From CAVYUC01 sp963771595 (GTDB lineage Bacteria > Bacteroidota > Bacteroidia > Bacteroidales > Prolixibacteraceae): DNA of 64,000 bases. The DNA is taken from NCBI GenBank assembly GCA_963771595.1, contig CAVYUC010000014.1, positions 62,001 to 126,000 of the forward strand, read 5' to 3'. Position 1 is the first letter of the stretch, and each line of letters begins with the position of its first letter. Positions 43,088 through 51,053 of the stretch are shown here, in pieces. The notes beneath the pieces were generated by a model. The model did not search any database. It worked only from the letters and a program-made list of their open reading frames with translations, and had not been told where the DNA came from. The translations under genes and the position numbers were made by a program.

Positions 43088-44116
43088 TTAATCGTTTTTT
43101 ACGGAAGATTGCCGGATGATTAATTTTGTTGGCATTACTATGGTTTGGTATTCGCTGGTTTTCGATTTCGAATGGATTTGCCCGATAAGCAGTTCTGCCG
43201 CCATTTTTCCCATTTCAAAACCGGGTTGCTGGATGGTGCTTATGGATGGGGTAACCACTTCAGAAAACGGTTCGTTGCTAAACCCCACAACTAAAACATC
43301 GTCCGGAATTTTTATGCCTTTCTGCCGGAGATAAATTATTGAACTGAGTGCAGTAGTATCATTTGCGCAGAAAATAGCATCAGGTTTATTACTTTTCGAA
43401 AAAAGCTTTTCAATGGCCTTTGTTCCTTCTTCGCGGGTGAGGCTGTTGTGGATCAACATCGATTCGTCTGCAACCAGTCCTGCATTTTTAAGGGCTTCCT
43501 TATATCCCAGCAGCCGGTTTTGATATATTCCCAAATTTAGCGGGCCGCCAATATGTGCTATATTTTTTGCACCCTGCGAAATCAGATGTTCAGTAGCTTT
43601 GTAGGCACCTCCAAAATCATCGACTACAATTTTATGAGCTTCTATTTCATCAACTACCCTGTCGAAAAATACCAGCGGCACTTTTCTGTCAGAAAAAAGC
43701 CGGAGGTGATCAATCCGCGTGGTTTGCATTCCAATCGATAAAATCAGACCATCAACCCTATTGGCAAAAAGTGTTTGGGCAATTTTCATTTCCTTTTCAA
43801 TAGTGTCATTCGATTGCGATATTGTTACTGCAAATCCGTTGGTGTAGGCCACCTGTTCGATTCCACTGATAACTGATGAAAAGAAGTGCCTGTTTATCAA
43901 AGGAACAATTACACCGATTGTATTGGTTCGTTTTGTTCTGAAATTGGCAGCAAGATTATTAGGGCGGTACCCCATTTCCACAGCTTTTTGTTTAATCAGT
44001 TTACGTGTGTTTTCACTGATTAACGGGTTGTCATTTAACGCTCTGGAGACAGTTGAGGCAGCAATATTAAGGCTTTTGGCAATGTCATGAATTGTTGTTT
44101 CAGATTGATTAGTCAT
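43088..44116 (-). CDS. LacI-family transcriptional regulator
   Basis: This is a 342-residue DNA-binding repressor. The LacI helix-turn-helix is at about 7-30 (TIHDIAKSLNIAASTVSRAL) and the hinge helix is near 50-60 (NNLAANFRTKRTN). A periplasmic-binding-protein-like effector domain follows (GVIVPLINRHFFSSVISGIE through AIFCANDTTAL). It is divergent from the uronate operon starting at 44278. The 161-nt gap holds a perfect palindrome over that operon's -33 element, so it most likely represses that operon and perhaps itself. The inducer is unknown; a uronate-derived sugar is a reasonable guess. Confidence 0.93.
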   Translation of the reverse strand: MTNQSETTIHDIAKSLNIAASTVSRALNDNPLISENTRKLIKQKAVEMGYRPNNLAANFRTKRTNTIGVIVPLINRHFFSSVISGIEQVAYTNGFAVTISQSNDTIEKEMKIAQTLFANRVDGLILSIGMQTTRIDHLRLFSDRKVPLVFFDRVVDEIEAHKIVVDDFGGAYKATEHLISQGAKNIAHIGGPLNLGIYQNRLLGYKEALKNAGLVADESMLIHNSLTREEGTKAIEKLFSKSNKPDAIFCANDTTALSSIIYLRQKGIKIPDDVLVVGFSNEPFSEVVTPSISTIQQPGFEMGKMAAELLIGQIHSKSKTSEYQTIVMPTKLIIRQSSVKND

Positions 44117-44160
44117 GGAATCTTTAATTTGACAATAAAAGTAAAAAATTATTTTAATTT

Positions 44161-44176
44161 ATGCAATCGATTGCAT
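44161..44176. promoter_or_regulatory. Predicted LacI-family operator
   Basis: ATGCAATCGATTGCAT is a perfect 16-bp palindrome with a central CG, the classic form of LacI/GalR operators. It lies in the divergent gap next to the LacI gene and covers the TTG (-33) element at 44171-44173 of the rightward promoter. Confidence 0.75.
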
Positions 44177-44201
44177 CTTTTGTATATTCATCTTATATTT
44201 G
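44171..44201 (+). promoter_or_regulatory. Promoter of the uronate operon
   Basis: TTG at 44171-44173, a 20-nt spacer and TATATTTG at 44194-44201 fit the consensus. The start is near 44208, giving a leader of about 70 nt. The -33 element lies in the operator palindrome. Confidence 0.65.
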
Positions 44202-44277
44202 TTGATGTATTTTGTTGATGTTGTAAAAAATGACTTAAATTCTTGAATAAAACCACAATAAATTATACTTTATAAAG

Positions 44278-45444
44278 ATGAAACTAAATTACCGGATACT
44301 GATTTTATTTCTTGCGACACTTTATGCCTGTTCAAATCAAAGAAAAGAACCGGTTGAAGTCGCCGGTCTGACCAGTGAATTAAGCAACCAGTTAAAATTT
44401 CTGGCCGACTCTATTCCGGCTGACAAAGTCCCGCGTTCTTATCCCGACGATGACGGCAGCATTCGTTTTGTGGGAATAAATGACTGGACCTGCGGTTTTC
44501 CGGCAGGCTCATTTTGGTTTATGTATGAACTGACAGGCGATGATTACTGGAAAAACAAAGCGGTTGTAAATACCGAAAAACTGGATGGAGTGCAATACCG
44601 CACCAATACACATGATTTGGGATTTATGGTATTTTGCAGTTACGGAAATGCATACCGGATTACCAGTAACGAAAAATACCGGGACGCAATTCTTCAGGCA
44701 TCGAAGTCGCTGATAACCCGTTTTAATCCAAAAGTAGGACTTATAAAATCATGGGACCATGGTAAGTGGCAGTTTCCGGTGATTATTGATAATATGATGA
44801 ACCTGGAAATGCTCTTCTGGACATCCAAAGAAACAAACGATCCAAAATTCCGGGAGGTCGCAGTGAAACATGCCGAAACAACATTGAAAAATCATTTCCG
44901 CGATGACTGGAGTTCCTATCACGTGGTTGATTATGATACAATAACCGGTCAGGTTCTCGGAAAAGTAACACACCAGGGGTTGGCCGATTCCTCTTCATGG
45001 GGAAGGGGACAAGCCTGGGGTTTGTATGGATTCGTGGTTTGCTACAGGGAAACTGAAAATACAAAATATCTGCAGGTGGCCGAAAATATTGCGGATTACA
45101 TTCTGAGCAATCTTCCAAAAGATATGATTTCGTACTGGGATTATGACGATCCAAAAATCCCGGACGCAGAACGGGATGCATCGGCAGCGGCAATAACAGC
45201 TTCCGCACTGTTCGAACTCAGCACCTATTCCAATAAAAGCGAAATTTACATGGATGCTGCAAAAAAAATAGTTCAAAATTTATCATCAGACGAATACCGG
45301 GCTACCGGTGGTTCAAACGGCGGCTTTCTGCTGAAGCATGCTGTCGGGCATATGCCCAATTCCGATGAAGTGGATGTGGCAATTAATTATGCCGATTATT
45401 ATTATCTGGAAGCACTGAAAAGACAACAAAATCTTAAAGATTAA
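44278..45444 (+). CDS. Glycoside hydrolase family 88, unsaturated glucuronyl hydrolase, lipoprotein
   Basis: This 388-residue enzyme hydrates and removes the 4,5-unsaturated uronic acid that polysaccharide lyases leave on oligosaccharides. The catalytic pair typical of GH88 is visible: D113 in THDLGFM and D171 in IDNMMNLEMLF. The alpha/alpha barrel landmark GRGQAWGLYGF is also present. A lipobox LYAC (Cys18) shows a lipoprotein of the envelope. It heads the operon GH88-kduI-DUF2264-kduD*-DUF4861. No lyase is in the window, so it may act on products made elsewhere. Confidence 0.93.
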   Translation: MKLNYRILILFLATLYACSNQRKEPVEVAGLTSELSNQLKFLADSIPADKVPRSYPDDDGSIRFVGINDWTCGFPAGSFWFMYELTGDDYWKNKAVVNTEKLDGVQYRTNTHDLGFMVFCSYGNAYRITSNEKYRDAILQASKSLITRFNPKVGLIKSWDHGKWQFPVIIDNMMNLEMLFWTSKETNDPKFREVAVKHAETTLKNHFRDDWSSYHVVDYDTITGQVLGKVTHQGLADSSSWGRGQAWGLYGFVVCYRETENTKYLQVAENIADYILSNLPKDMISYWDYDDPKIPDAERDASAAAITASALFELSTYSNKSEIYMDAAKKIVQNLSSDEYRATGGSNGGFLLKHAVGHMPNSDEVDVAINYADYYYLEALKRQQNLKD

Positions 45445-45449
45445 GAAAT

Positions 45450-46292
45450 ATGGCAACAATTTATGAAGAAAGACATTCGTATCATCCCGAGGATTTTAAA
45501 CGATACGATACCCAAAAAATCAGAAAGGAATTTTTGGTGGAAAAAGTAATGGAACCCGGCAATATCCGGCTGGTCTATTCTGAAATTGAACGGTATATAG
45601 TTGGCGGAGCTGTACCCCTTGAAAACGGACTGAAGCTTGAACCCATTCATCCGTTAAAAGCTGAGCGTTTCTGCGACCGCCGCGAAGTGGGGGTGATTAA
45701 TGTAGCAGGGAAAGGTTCTGTGATTGTTGACGGAACAGAATATGCAATGAATTTTAAGGATGCATTGTACATTGGCAAAGGAAGCAAAGAAGTGGAATTC
45801 AAATCGGAAAATCCGGGTTCTCCTGCGCATTTCTATATCAATTCGGCGCCTGCCCATAAAGAATATCCGGTGAAACATGTTACCATGGCGGATGCCAATG
45901 TCCTGCATCTGGGATCGCTGGAATCTTCCAATGAACGTAATGTAAACCAGCTGATTATTAATACGCTTGTTGAAACCTGTCAACTGCAGATGGGAATGAC
46001 TGAATTAAAGCCCGGAAGTGTCTGGAATACAATGCCTCCGCACAGGCACAGCCGCCGCAACGAAGTATATTTTTATTTCAATGTACCCGAAGGCCAGGCA
46101 GTCTGCCATTTTATGGGCGAACCGGATGAAACACGCCACATTTGGATGCACAATGAGCAGGCGGTAATTTCGCCCAGCTGGTCTATTCATTCAGCTGCAG
46201 GAACCAGCAATTACATTTTTATATGGGGAATGGCTGGGGAAAATCTGGATTATACAGACATGGATGGAATAAAACCGGAAGATCTGAGGTAA
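45450..46292 (+). CDS. kduI: 5-dehydro-4-deoxy-D-glucuronate isomerase
   Basis: KduI isomerises 5-keto-4-deoxyuronate to 2,5-diketo-3-deoxygluconate in the cytoplasm, the step after GH88 or lyase release of unsaturated uronate. The 280-residue length is standard. The zinc ligands of the cupin fold are in place: H198 and H200 (PPHRHSRRNE), E205 and H247 (SIHSAAG). It starts 5 nt after the GH88 stop. Confidence 0.96.
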   Translation: MATIYEERHSYHPEDFKRYDTQKIRKEFLVEKVMEPGNIRLVYSEIERYIVGGAVPLENGLKLEPIHPLKAERFCDRREVGVINVAGKGSVIVDGTEYAMNFKDALYIGKGSKEVEFKSENPGSPAHFYINSAPAHKEYPVKHVTMADANVLHLGSLESSNERNVNQLIINTLVETCQLQMGMTELKPGSVWNTMPPHRHSRRNEVYFYFNVPEGQAVCHFMGEPDETRHIWMHNEQAVISPSWSIHSAAGTSNYIFIWGMAGENLDYTDMDGIKPEDLR

Positions 46293-46330
46293 TTAATATT
46301 GGTATGTCCCTTAAGAATTAAAAAACTGTA

Positions 46331-47575
46331 ATGGATCGAAGATCCTTGTTTAAATATGTATCATTTTTAGGGTTGTATCCTTTGGGCAGCAGGTTTTCTG
46401 CAGCTGCAGAACCTGTGATTGGTCCCGGCTCTGCCGACAGGGAATACTGGGTGAAGGTAATAACCAAAATCGGCAGTCCGCTGCTGGAATCGCTCAGTAA
46501 AGGCGAGTTGAAAAAAAATATGCCGGTAGAAAGTAAACCCGGGCTTGAAGCAGATCGCCGGATGGTAACCTACCTCGAAGCCTTTGGCCGCCTGATGGCA
46601 GGCATGTCGCCCTGGCTTGAGCTTGGTGCGGATGATACTCCGGAAGGCCGTCAGCGGGAATATTTTGCCAAACTTGCCCGTAAAAGCATGAAAATGGCAG
46701 TGGATCCGCAATCCCCCGATTTTATGAATTTTATAACCGGTGGACAACCCCTGGTGGATGCAGCGTTTCTTGCCCACGCGATTTTACGGGCGCCAAATGT
46801 TTTATGGAAACAACTGGACACCGAAACCCAAAAACAGATAATTGCTGCAATGAAAAGTTCACGCGTCATTGTACCTCCCTATAACAACTGGTTGCTGTTT
46901 TCGGCAATGGTGGAGGCTTTTCTGCTTTTTGCCGGTGAACAATGGGACGGATTGCGCGTGGATCTGGCCGTGAAAAAACATATGGAATGGTATGTTGGCG
47001 ACGGAATGTATGGCGATGGCCCGCAGTTTCACTGGGATTATTACAACAGTTATGTGATTCAGCCCATGCTGCTGGATGTGCTGCGTGTGGCAAAAGAAAA
47101 CAACAAGGAATATAAAAAAACTTTTCACATTGTCCTGAAACGGGCCAAACGTTATGCCGAAATTCAGGAGCGGCTGATTTCTCCCGAAGGGACTTTTCCG
47201 GCCACCGGCCGTTCATTGCCTTACCGTTTTGGCGCGTTTCAGCATTTATCGCAAATGGCGCTCCGGCACCAGTTGCCCGAAGAAATTACGCCCGCCCAGG
47301 TACGTTCTGCGCTTACGGCAGTTATACGTCGATTGTTTGAAATGCCGGGGACTTTCGATGAAAACGGATGGCTGACCATCGGTTTTGCAGGCCATCAACC
47401 CGATATTGCCGAATCCTATATTTCAACAGGAAGCCTCTACCTTTGCTCGGTTGGATTACTGGCACTCGGACTTCCTCCCGGAGATCCATTCTGGACAAAT
47501 CCACCGGCCGAATGGACACAGCTGAAAATCTGGAGCGGCAAAAATGTTCCGAATGATCACGCCATTCATAATTGA
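46331..47575 (+). CDS. DUF2264 domain-containing protein, probable exported glycosidase
   Basis: The 414-residue protein has an N-terminal Tat/Sec-like signal (MDRRSLFKYVSFLGLYP) and an alpha-helical barrel with the DUF2264 signatures FGRLMAGMSPWLEL, PPYNNWLLFSAMVEAF and MYGDGPQFHWDYYNSYVI. Some members of this family have been shown to act on uronic-acid-containing glycans, and I recall them being placed in GH154 as beta-glucuronidases; that assignment is from memory. Its place between kduI and the KduD-like gene supports uronoside cleavage in the periplasm. Confidence 0.85.
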   Translation: MDRRSLFKYVSFLGLYPLGSRFSAAAEPVIGPGSADREYWVKVITKIGSPLLESLSKGELKKNMPVESKPGLEADRRMVTYLEAFGRLMAGMSPWLELGADDTPEGRQREYFAKLARKSMKMAVDPQSPDFMNFITGGQPLVDAAFLAHAILRAPNVLWKQLDTETQKQIIAAMKSSRVIVPPYNNWLLFSAMVEAFLLFAGEQWDGLRVDLAVKKHMEWYVGDGMYGDGPQFHWDYYNSYVIQPMLLDVLRVAKENNKEYKKTFHIVLKRAKRYAEIQERLISPEGTFPATGRSLPYRFGAFQHLSQMALRHQLPEEITPAQVRSALTAVIRRLFEMPGTFDENGWLTIGFAGHQPDIAESYISTGSLYLCSVGLLALGLPPGDPFWTNPPAEWTQLKIWSGKNVPNDHAIHN

Positions 47576-47611
47576 TTTCAAAATTAGCTAACGGATAAAA
47601 ATAAAATTAAT

Positions 47612-48414
47612 ATGAACGATTTATTTAACTTATCAGGAAAAGTGGCACTTGTAACCGGCGGTACCCATGGAATTGGAATGGCAATCGGGAAAATTCTCGG
47701 AAAGGCCGGGGCAAAGATTTGTGTAAACGACATTTCCGAAGAAAAACTTGGAAAGCTGCAAAAAAGATTTATGCAGATGAGGGAATTGAAGTGTATACTT
47801 TAAAATTTGATGTAACAAGTGAAGAAGACGTCGACCGCGGGATTGCTCAGATTGAAGCCGAAGTTGGGGACGTTGAAATTCTCGTAAATAACGCAGGAAT
47901 CATCAAGCGGATCCCCATTTTGGAAATGGCAATTAAAGATTACAAACAGGTTATCGATGTCGATTTGGTGGCACCTCTGATTGTATCCAAAAGAGTGGTC
48001 CTGAAAATGATCGAAAAACGTGCAGGAAAAATCATAAACATGTGTTCCATGATGAGCGTTTACGGCCGTAATTCAGTGTCGGCATATGCTTCTGCCAAAG
48101 GGGGTTTAAAACTGCTGACTGCAAACATGACCTGTGAATGGGCAAAATACAACATTCAGATCAACGGAATCGGGCCCGGATATATCGCAACGGAACAAAC
48201 GGCACCTATACGCGAAGGAAATCATCCGTTCAACGATTTGGTGATGACTCGTACTCCTGCCGGACGCTGGGGCGAACCCGAAGATGTGGGGAATGCTGCT
48301 CTTTTTCTTGCATCGAAAGCCAGTGATTTTGTAAATGGCCACGTGTTGTACGTTGATGGCGGAATACTGGCTAATTTTGGTTATGTTAAAGGCGAAAATG
48401 AAATACCTTCCTAA
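47612..48414 (+). pseudogene. kduD: KduD-like SDR dehydrogenase gene with -1 frameshift
   Basis: The gene encodes a short-chain dehydrogenase like gluconate 5-dehydrogenase or 2-dehydro-3-deoxygluconate 5-dehydrogenase. The NAD site TGGTHGIGMAIG lies in the first frame. The rest, including VNNAGII, the catalytic YASAKGG (Y-x-x-x-K) and GPGYIATE, is in a frame shifted by one. The join lies around 47750-47765. Restoring one A in GGAAAGC (47752-47754) or in the A6 run (47760-47765) would rejoin it into about 267 residues. This is either a real lesion, slippage-dependent expression or a homopolymer sequencing error. Confidence 0.85.
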
Positions 48415-48416
48415 AA

Positions 48417-49676
48417 ATGAAAAAAATTCTGATCCTGATCCTGCTCAGCCCTTTTATGCTTTCCTGCGAAAAAGGAGACAGCTTTTCAGTCCAAAATCCA
48501 TTAAATGAGGCACGTACTGACGAAGTGCTGGTTTTATCCCGGGATGAACTTGGCAGGCAGGTTAATTTAAGTGAAAATCTGCTGCCTGTATTTTCTGAAG
48601 GCGAAAATCTGATTGCCAGTCAGGCAGATGATTTGGATGGTGACGGAAATTGGGATGAGGTCGTGTTGGTTTTGGATTTTAAAGCCAACGAAACGCGGAA
48701 AATCAATGTGAATTTTGTTGAAAAAGACAATTATCCTGAATTTGAAAAGCGAACCAATCTGCGCCTTGGAATTCTGCAGGAAGACGGAACCTACAAAGAG
48801 GTGGATCAATACCGCGCATTGCCCTGTGATGATGGTTTTGAAATCATTGCACAGGCAGAAAGTGTGAACTGGGAAAATGATAAAATTGCATTCCGGAACT
48901 ATTTCGATTGCCGGAATGTGAAGGATTTATTTGGAAAACTTAAACCTTATCTGATTCTCGACGATTTGCAGTCGCCAAAATTGCCCAGCTATCATGAGCT
49001 TTCAGAATGGGGAATGGATGTATTACATTGCGGCAGTTCATTAGGCTCGGGAGGTATTGCACTTTTAAAAAATGATTCACTTTACCGGCTTGGGTCTACT
49101 GACGTTTATGAATATCAAAAAATTGCAGAAGGTCCGGTGCGTTCTGTGTTTGAATTGCGGTACAAAGGCTGGCACGTTGACGGCGATGATTTGGAAGCGG
49201 TTGAGCACATATCCGTATATCCCGGAAAATACTGGTTCGAATCGGAGGTAACCATAACCGGTTGTCCCGAAGGCGCTCAAATTGTTACCGGAATTGTAAC
49301 AACCCAATTAAAACGTGAACCCTTTCATTTTAAAGCCGGCGATTTTCAATGCATCGGAACACACGATGTTCAATCCTTAAACAACGATGAACTGGGAATG
49401 GCCGTTATCGTTCCTTTGAAAGGTGCAGGTAAAATCGGTCGTACTTCCGATATTAATTTTTTCAAACTGGGTTATCAGACAGTCATCGAAAAAAGTTTCA
49501 GCAATATCATTTCTGAAACGTATTATATTGGCCAGCAATGTACAAACGATACACCTGAAAAGCATTATTTTTTCGCGGTCTGGGGACTCGATAAAGACCA
49601 GTGGAAAACCGAAGAAGGATTTCGGAAATATATTTCGGAGGAAGCAGAAAAGTTGTCAAATCCTATAAAATTGTAG
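48417..49676 (+). CDS. DUF4861 domain-containing lipoprotein
   Basis: This 419-residue envelope protein has a lipoprotein signal (MLSC at about 14-17). The beta-rich DUF4861 domain begins NEARTDEVLVLSRDELG, with ADDLDGDGNWDEVVLVLDF early and YHELSEWGMDVLHCGSSLGSGG in the middle. The family occurs in Bacteroidota uronate and pectin loci and has no firmly known activity to me. It starts 2 nt after the dehydrogenase stop and ends the operon. Confidence 0.85.
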   Translation: MKKILILILLSPFMLSCEKGDSFSVQNPLNEARTDEVLVLSRDELGRQVNLSENLLPVFSEGENLIASQADDLDGDGNWDEVVLVLDFKANETRKINVNFVEKDNYPEFEKRTNLRLGILQEDGTYKEVDQYRALPCDDGFEIIAQAESVNWENDKIAFRNYFDCRNVKDLFGKLKPYLILDDLQSPKLPSYHELSEWGMDVLHCGSSLGSGGIALLKNDSLYRLGSTDVYEYQKIAEGPVRSVFELRYKGWHVDGDDLEAVEHISVYPGKYWFESEVTITGCPEGAQIVTGIVTTQLKREPFHFKAGDFQCIGTHDVQSLNNDELGMAVIVPLKGAGKIGRTSDINFFKLGYQTVIEKSFSNIISETYYIGQQCTNDTPEKHYFFAVWGLDKDQWKTEEGFRKYISEEAEKLSNPIKL

Positions 49677-49689
49677 CAAAATGACACAA

Positions 49690-49760
49690 CCCCAAACTCC
49701 CCGAACTTCCGAACTCCGAACCTGAAACCTGAAACCCGAAACCTAAAACACCGAACTCTC
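49690..49760. repeat. Degenerate CCGAACCT/GAAACC repeat
   Basis: About nine short units of the type CCGAACT, CTGAAACC or CCGAAACC fill the gap between two convergent genes. It has no hairpin and no ORF. Similar patches are common between convergent genes of this phylum. Confidence 0.6.
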
Positions 49761-49770
49761 CAGGTTTGCG

Positions 49771-50598
49771 TTACAAGCAATAAAGTTGAATCCAACCCTG
49801 TATAATTTCGCCCGTTTCGGGATCGAGTTGTGAGCCGAACATGCTGTGTGGAATTGAGTAGACAATCAGCATAACAATTGCAGCCACCACAGTATAAACC
49901 GGACGTTCTTTTTTGCGGTTCATAAAAAACGCCAGTACCCAAAACAGGAAAGCCACAAGTGTTTTGTTATCGGTTAAATCCCAAGCAAAAGGCACGCCGG
50001 CCCAAAATTCATCGAAAGCAAACCACTGTACAAATGGCCCTAAAATCATTCCTCCAAAAAAGAGGGCAACAACAGTTAATATGGTATACAAACGAAACCT
50101 GGAATAATTGAAAACTGCCATAATTCCTGCAAGATTTCCCAGCAGCATGGCAAAAAACATAAGAAAAATATGCGGAATTAAAATCCCTGCAGGAACATCT
50201 CCCTTAAACCGAATGACAACCGGTTCTCCATTATTTAACTTATAATTGTTCCCGTTTTTATTTAAAACCACTTTATATTCGTATTTTCCGGCAGGAGGCA
50301 AATGTGGCAGAAAAGCAAAAAGTCTGCTGTTTTCCCTTTTTAAATTCAAAACCTGCCATTCCGAGTTTCCGGGATATTTCCGGTACTGTATTTCTCCGGA
50401 AACAACTTCATCAGGAATTGTAATTTCAATCTTTGCATCTGTATCTCCACCATGGCTTCTGAGAAGCTGATAATTATACGTTTTATTTTGAATTTCAACT
50501 TCTCCCTTTTTATCATAAGTTGGCCCGGTTGTTCGCTGATAAACCATTGCTGCCAAAGTAATTACAATTGCCAGAGTCCAGTAAAGAGCAATTTTCAT
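49771..50598 (-). CDS. Hypothetical inner-membrane protein
   Basis: The 275-residue protein has one N-terminal membrane anchor (KIALYWTLAIVITLAAMVYQ). An outward beta domain of about 120 residues follows (VEIQNKTYNYQLLRSHGG, then a Gly-Glu-Tyr Ig-like part). A C-terminal block of four hydrophobic segments contains HIFLMFFAMLLGNLAGIMAVF. I do not recognise a named family. The ATG at 50598 is preferred; a TTG at 50634 is upstream. It converges with the uronate operon and lies before the SusC leader. Confidence 0.75.
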   Translation of the reverse strand: MKIALYWTLAIVITLAAMVYQRTTGPTYDKKGEVEIQNKTYNYQLLRSHGGDTDAKIEITIPDEVVSGEIQYRKYPGNSEWQVLNLKRENSRLFAFLPHLPPAGKYEYKVVLNKNGNNYKLNNGEPVVIRFKGDVPAGILIPHIFLMFFAMLLGNLAGIMAVFNYSRFRLYTILTVVALFFGGMILGPFVQWFAFDEFWAGVPFAWDLTDNKTLVAFLFWVLAFFMNRKKERPVYTVVAAIVMLIVYSIPHSMFGSQLDPETGEIIQGWIQLYCL

Positions 50599-51053
50599 AA
50601 TCAATTTTTTAAATCGTACAAGAATTGGGTGCAAGTATAAAATAATTTAATTGAATGCATTTCCCATTTTGAACAAAACTTTATTTGAAAACATAAAAAT
50701 CATTCCCGATTAATACTATTTTTCATTCAAAAACTAAAACAAAATCGAATAATTTATGACAAATAAAAGTTTTGATGAATTGGAGTCCAGCACTATGTAA
50801 TTTTTAAATTGAACAATAATATGAATTATTTGTAGTGAATGATTATAATACAAAGCAGCAAGTCATGCTATTTCTGTATTATTAGTTTTGTTTTTTATTT
50901 ATTTATTAAATAATTTATTTTAATTTTGGACGCAGCTAACTATTAAAAACTTTTTTGCCTATGGACTATCTAATCTCCTTGAAATTCCACCAGAATTATC
51001 TGATTTAATCATACTTTTCTCACTCAAATTTTTATTAACAAAACTTAAAATCT
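50599..51053 (+). other. Long AT-rich leader region upstream of susC
   Basis: This 455-nt gap contains a TAATTTTG (-7-like) element at 50921-50928 without a clear TTG. A 15-codon ORF lies at 50961-51008 (MDYLISLKFHQNYLI). Otherwise only AT-rich sequence is seen. It probably holds the susC promoter and a leader of about 120 nt. Confidence 0.5.

Noticed and set aside
47741..47767. Programmed -1 ribosomal frameshift at the A6 run in the KduD-like gene
   Set aside because: The A6G stretch is not in the phase needed for simultaneous -1 slippage from the upstream frame, and this family is not known to use frameshifting. Transcriptional slippage or an indel fits better.
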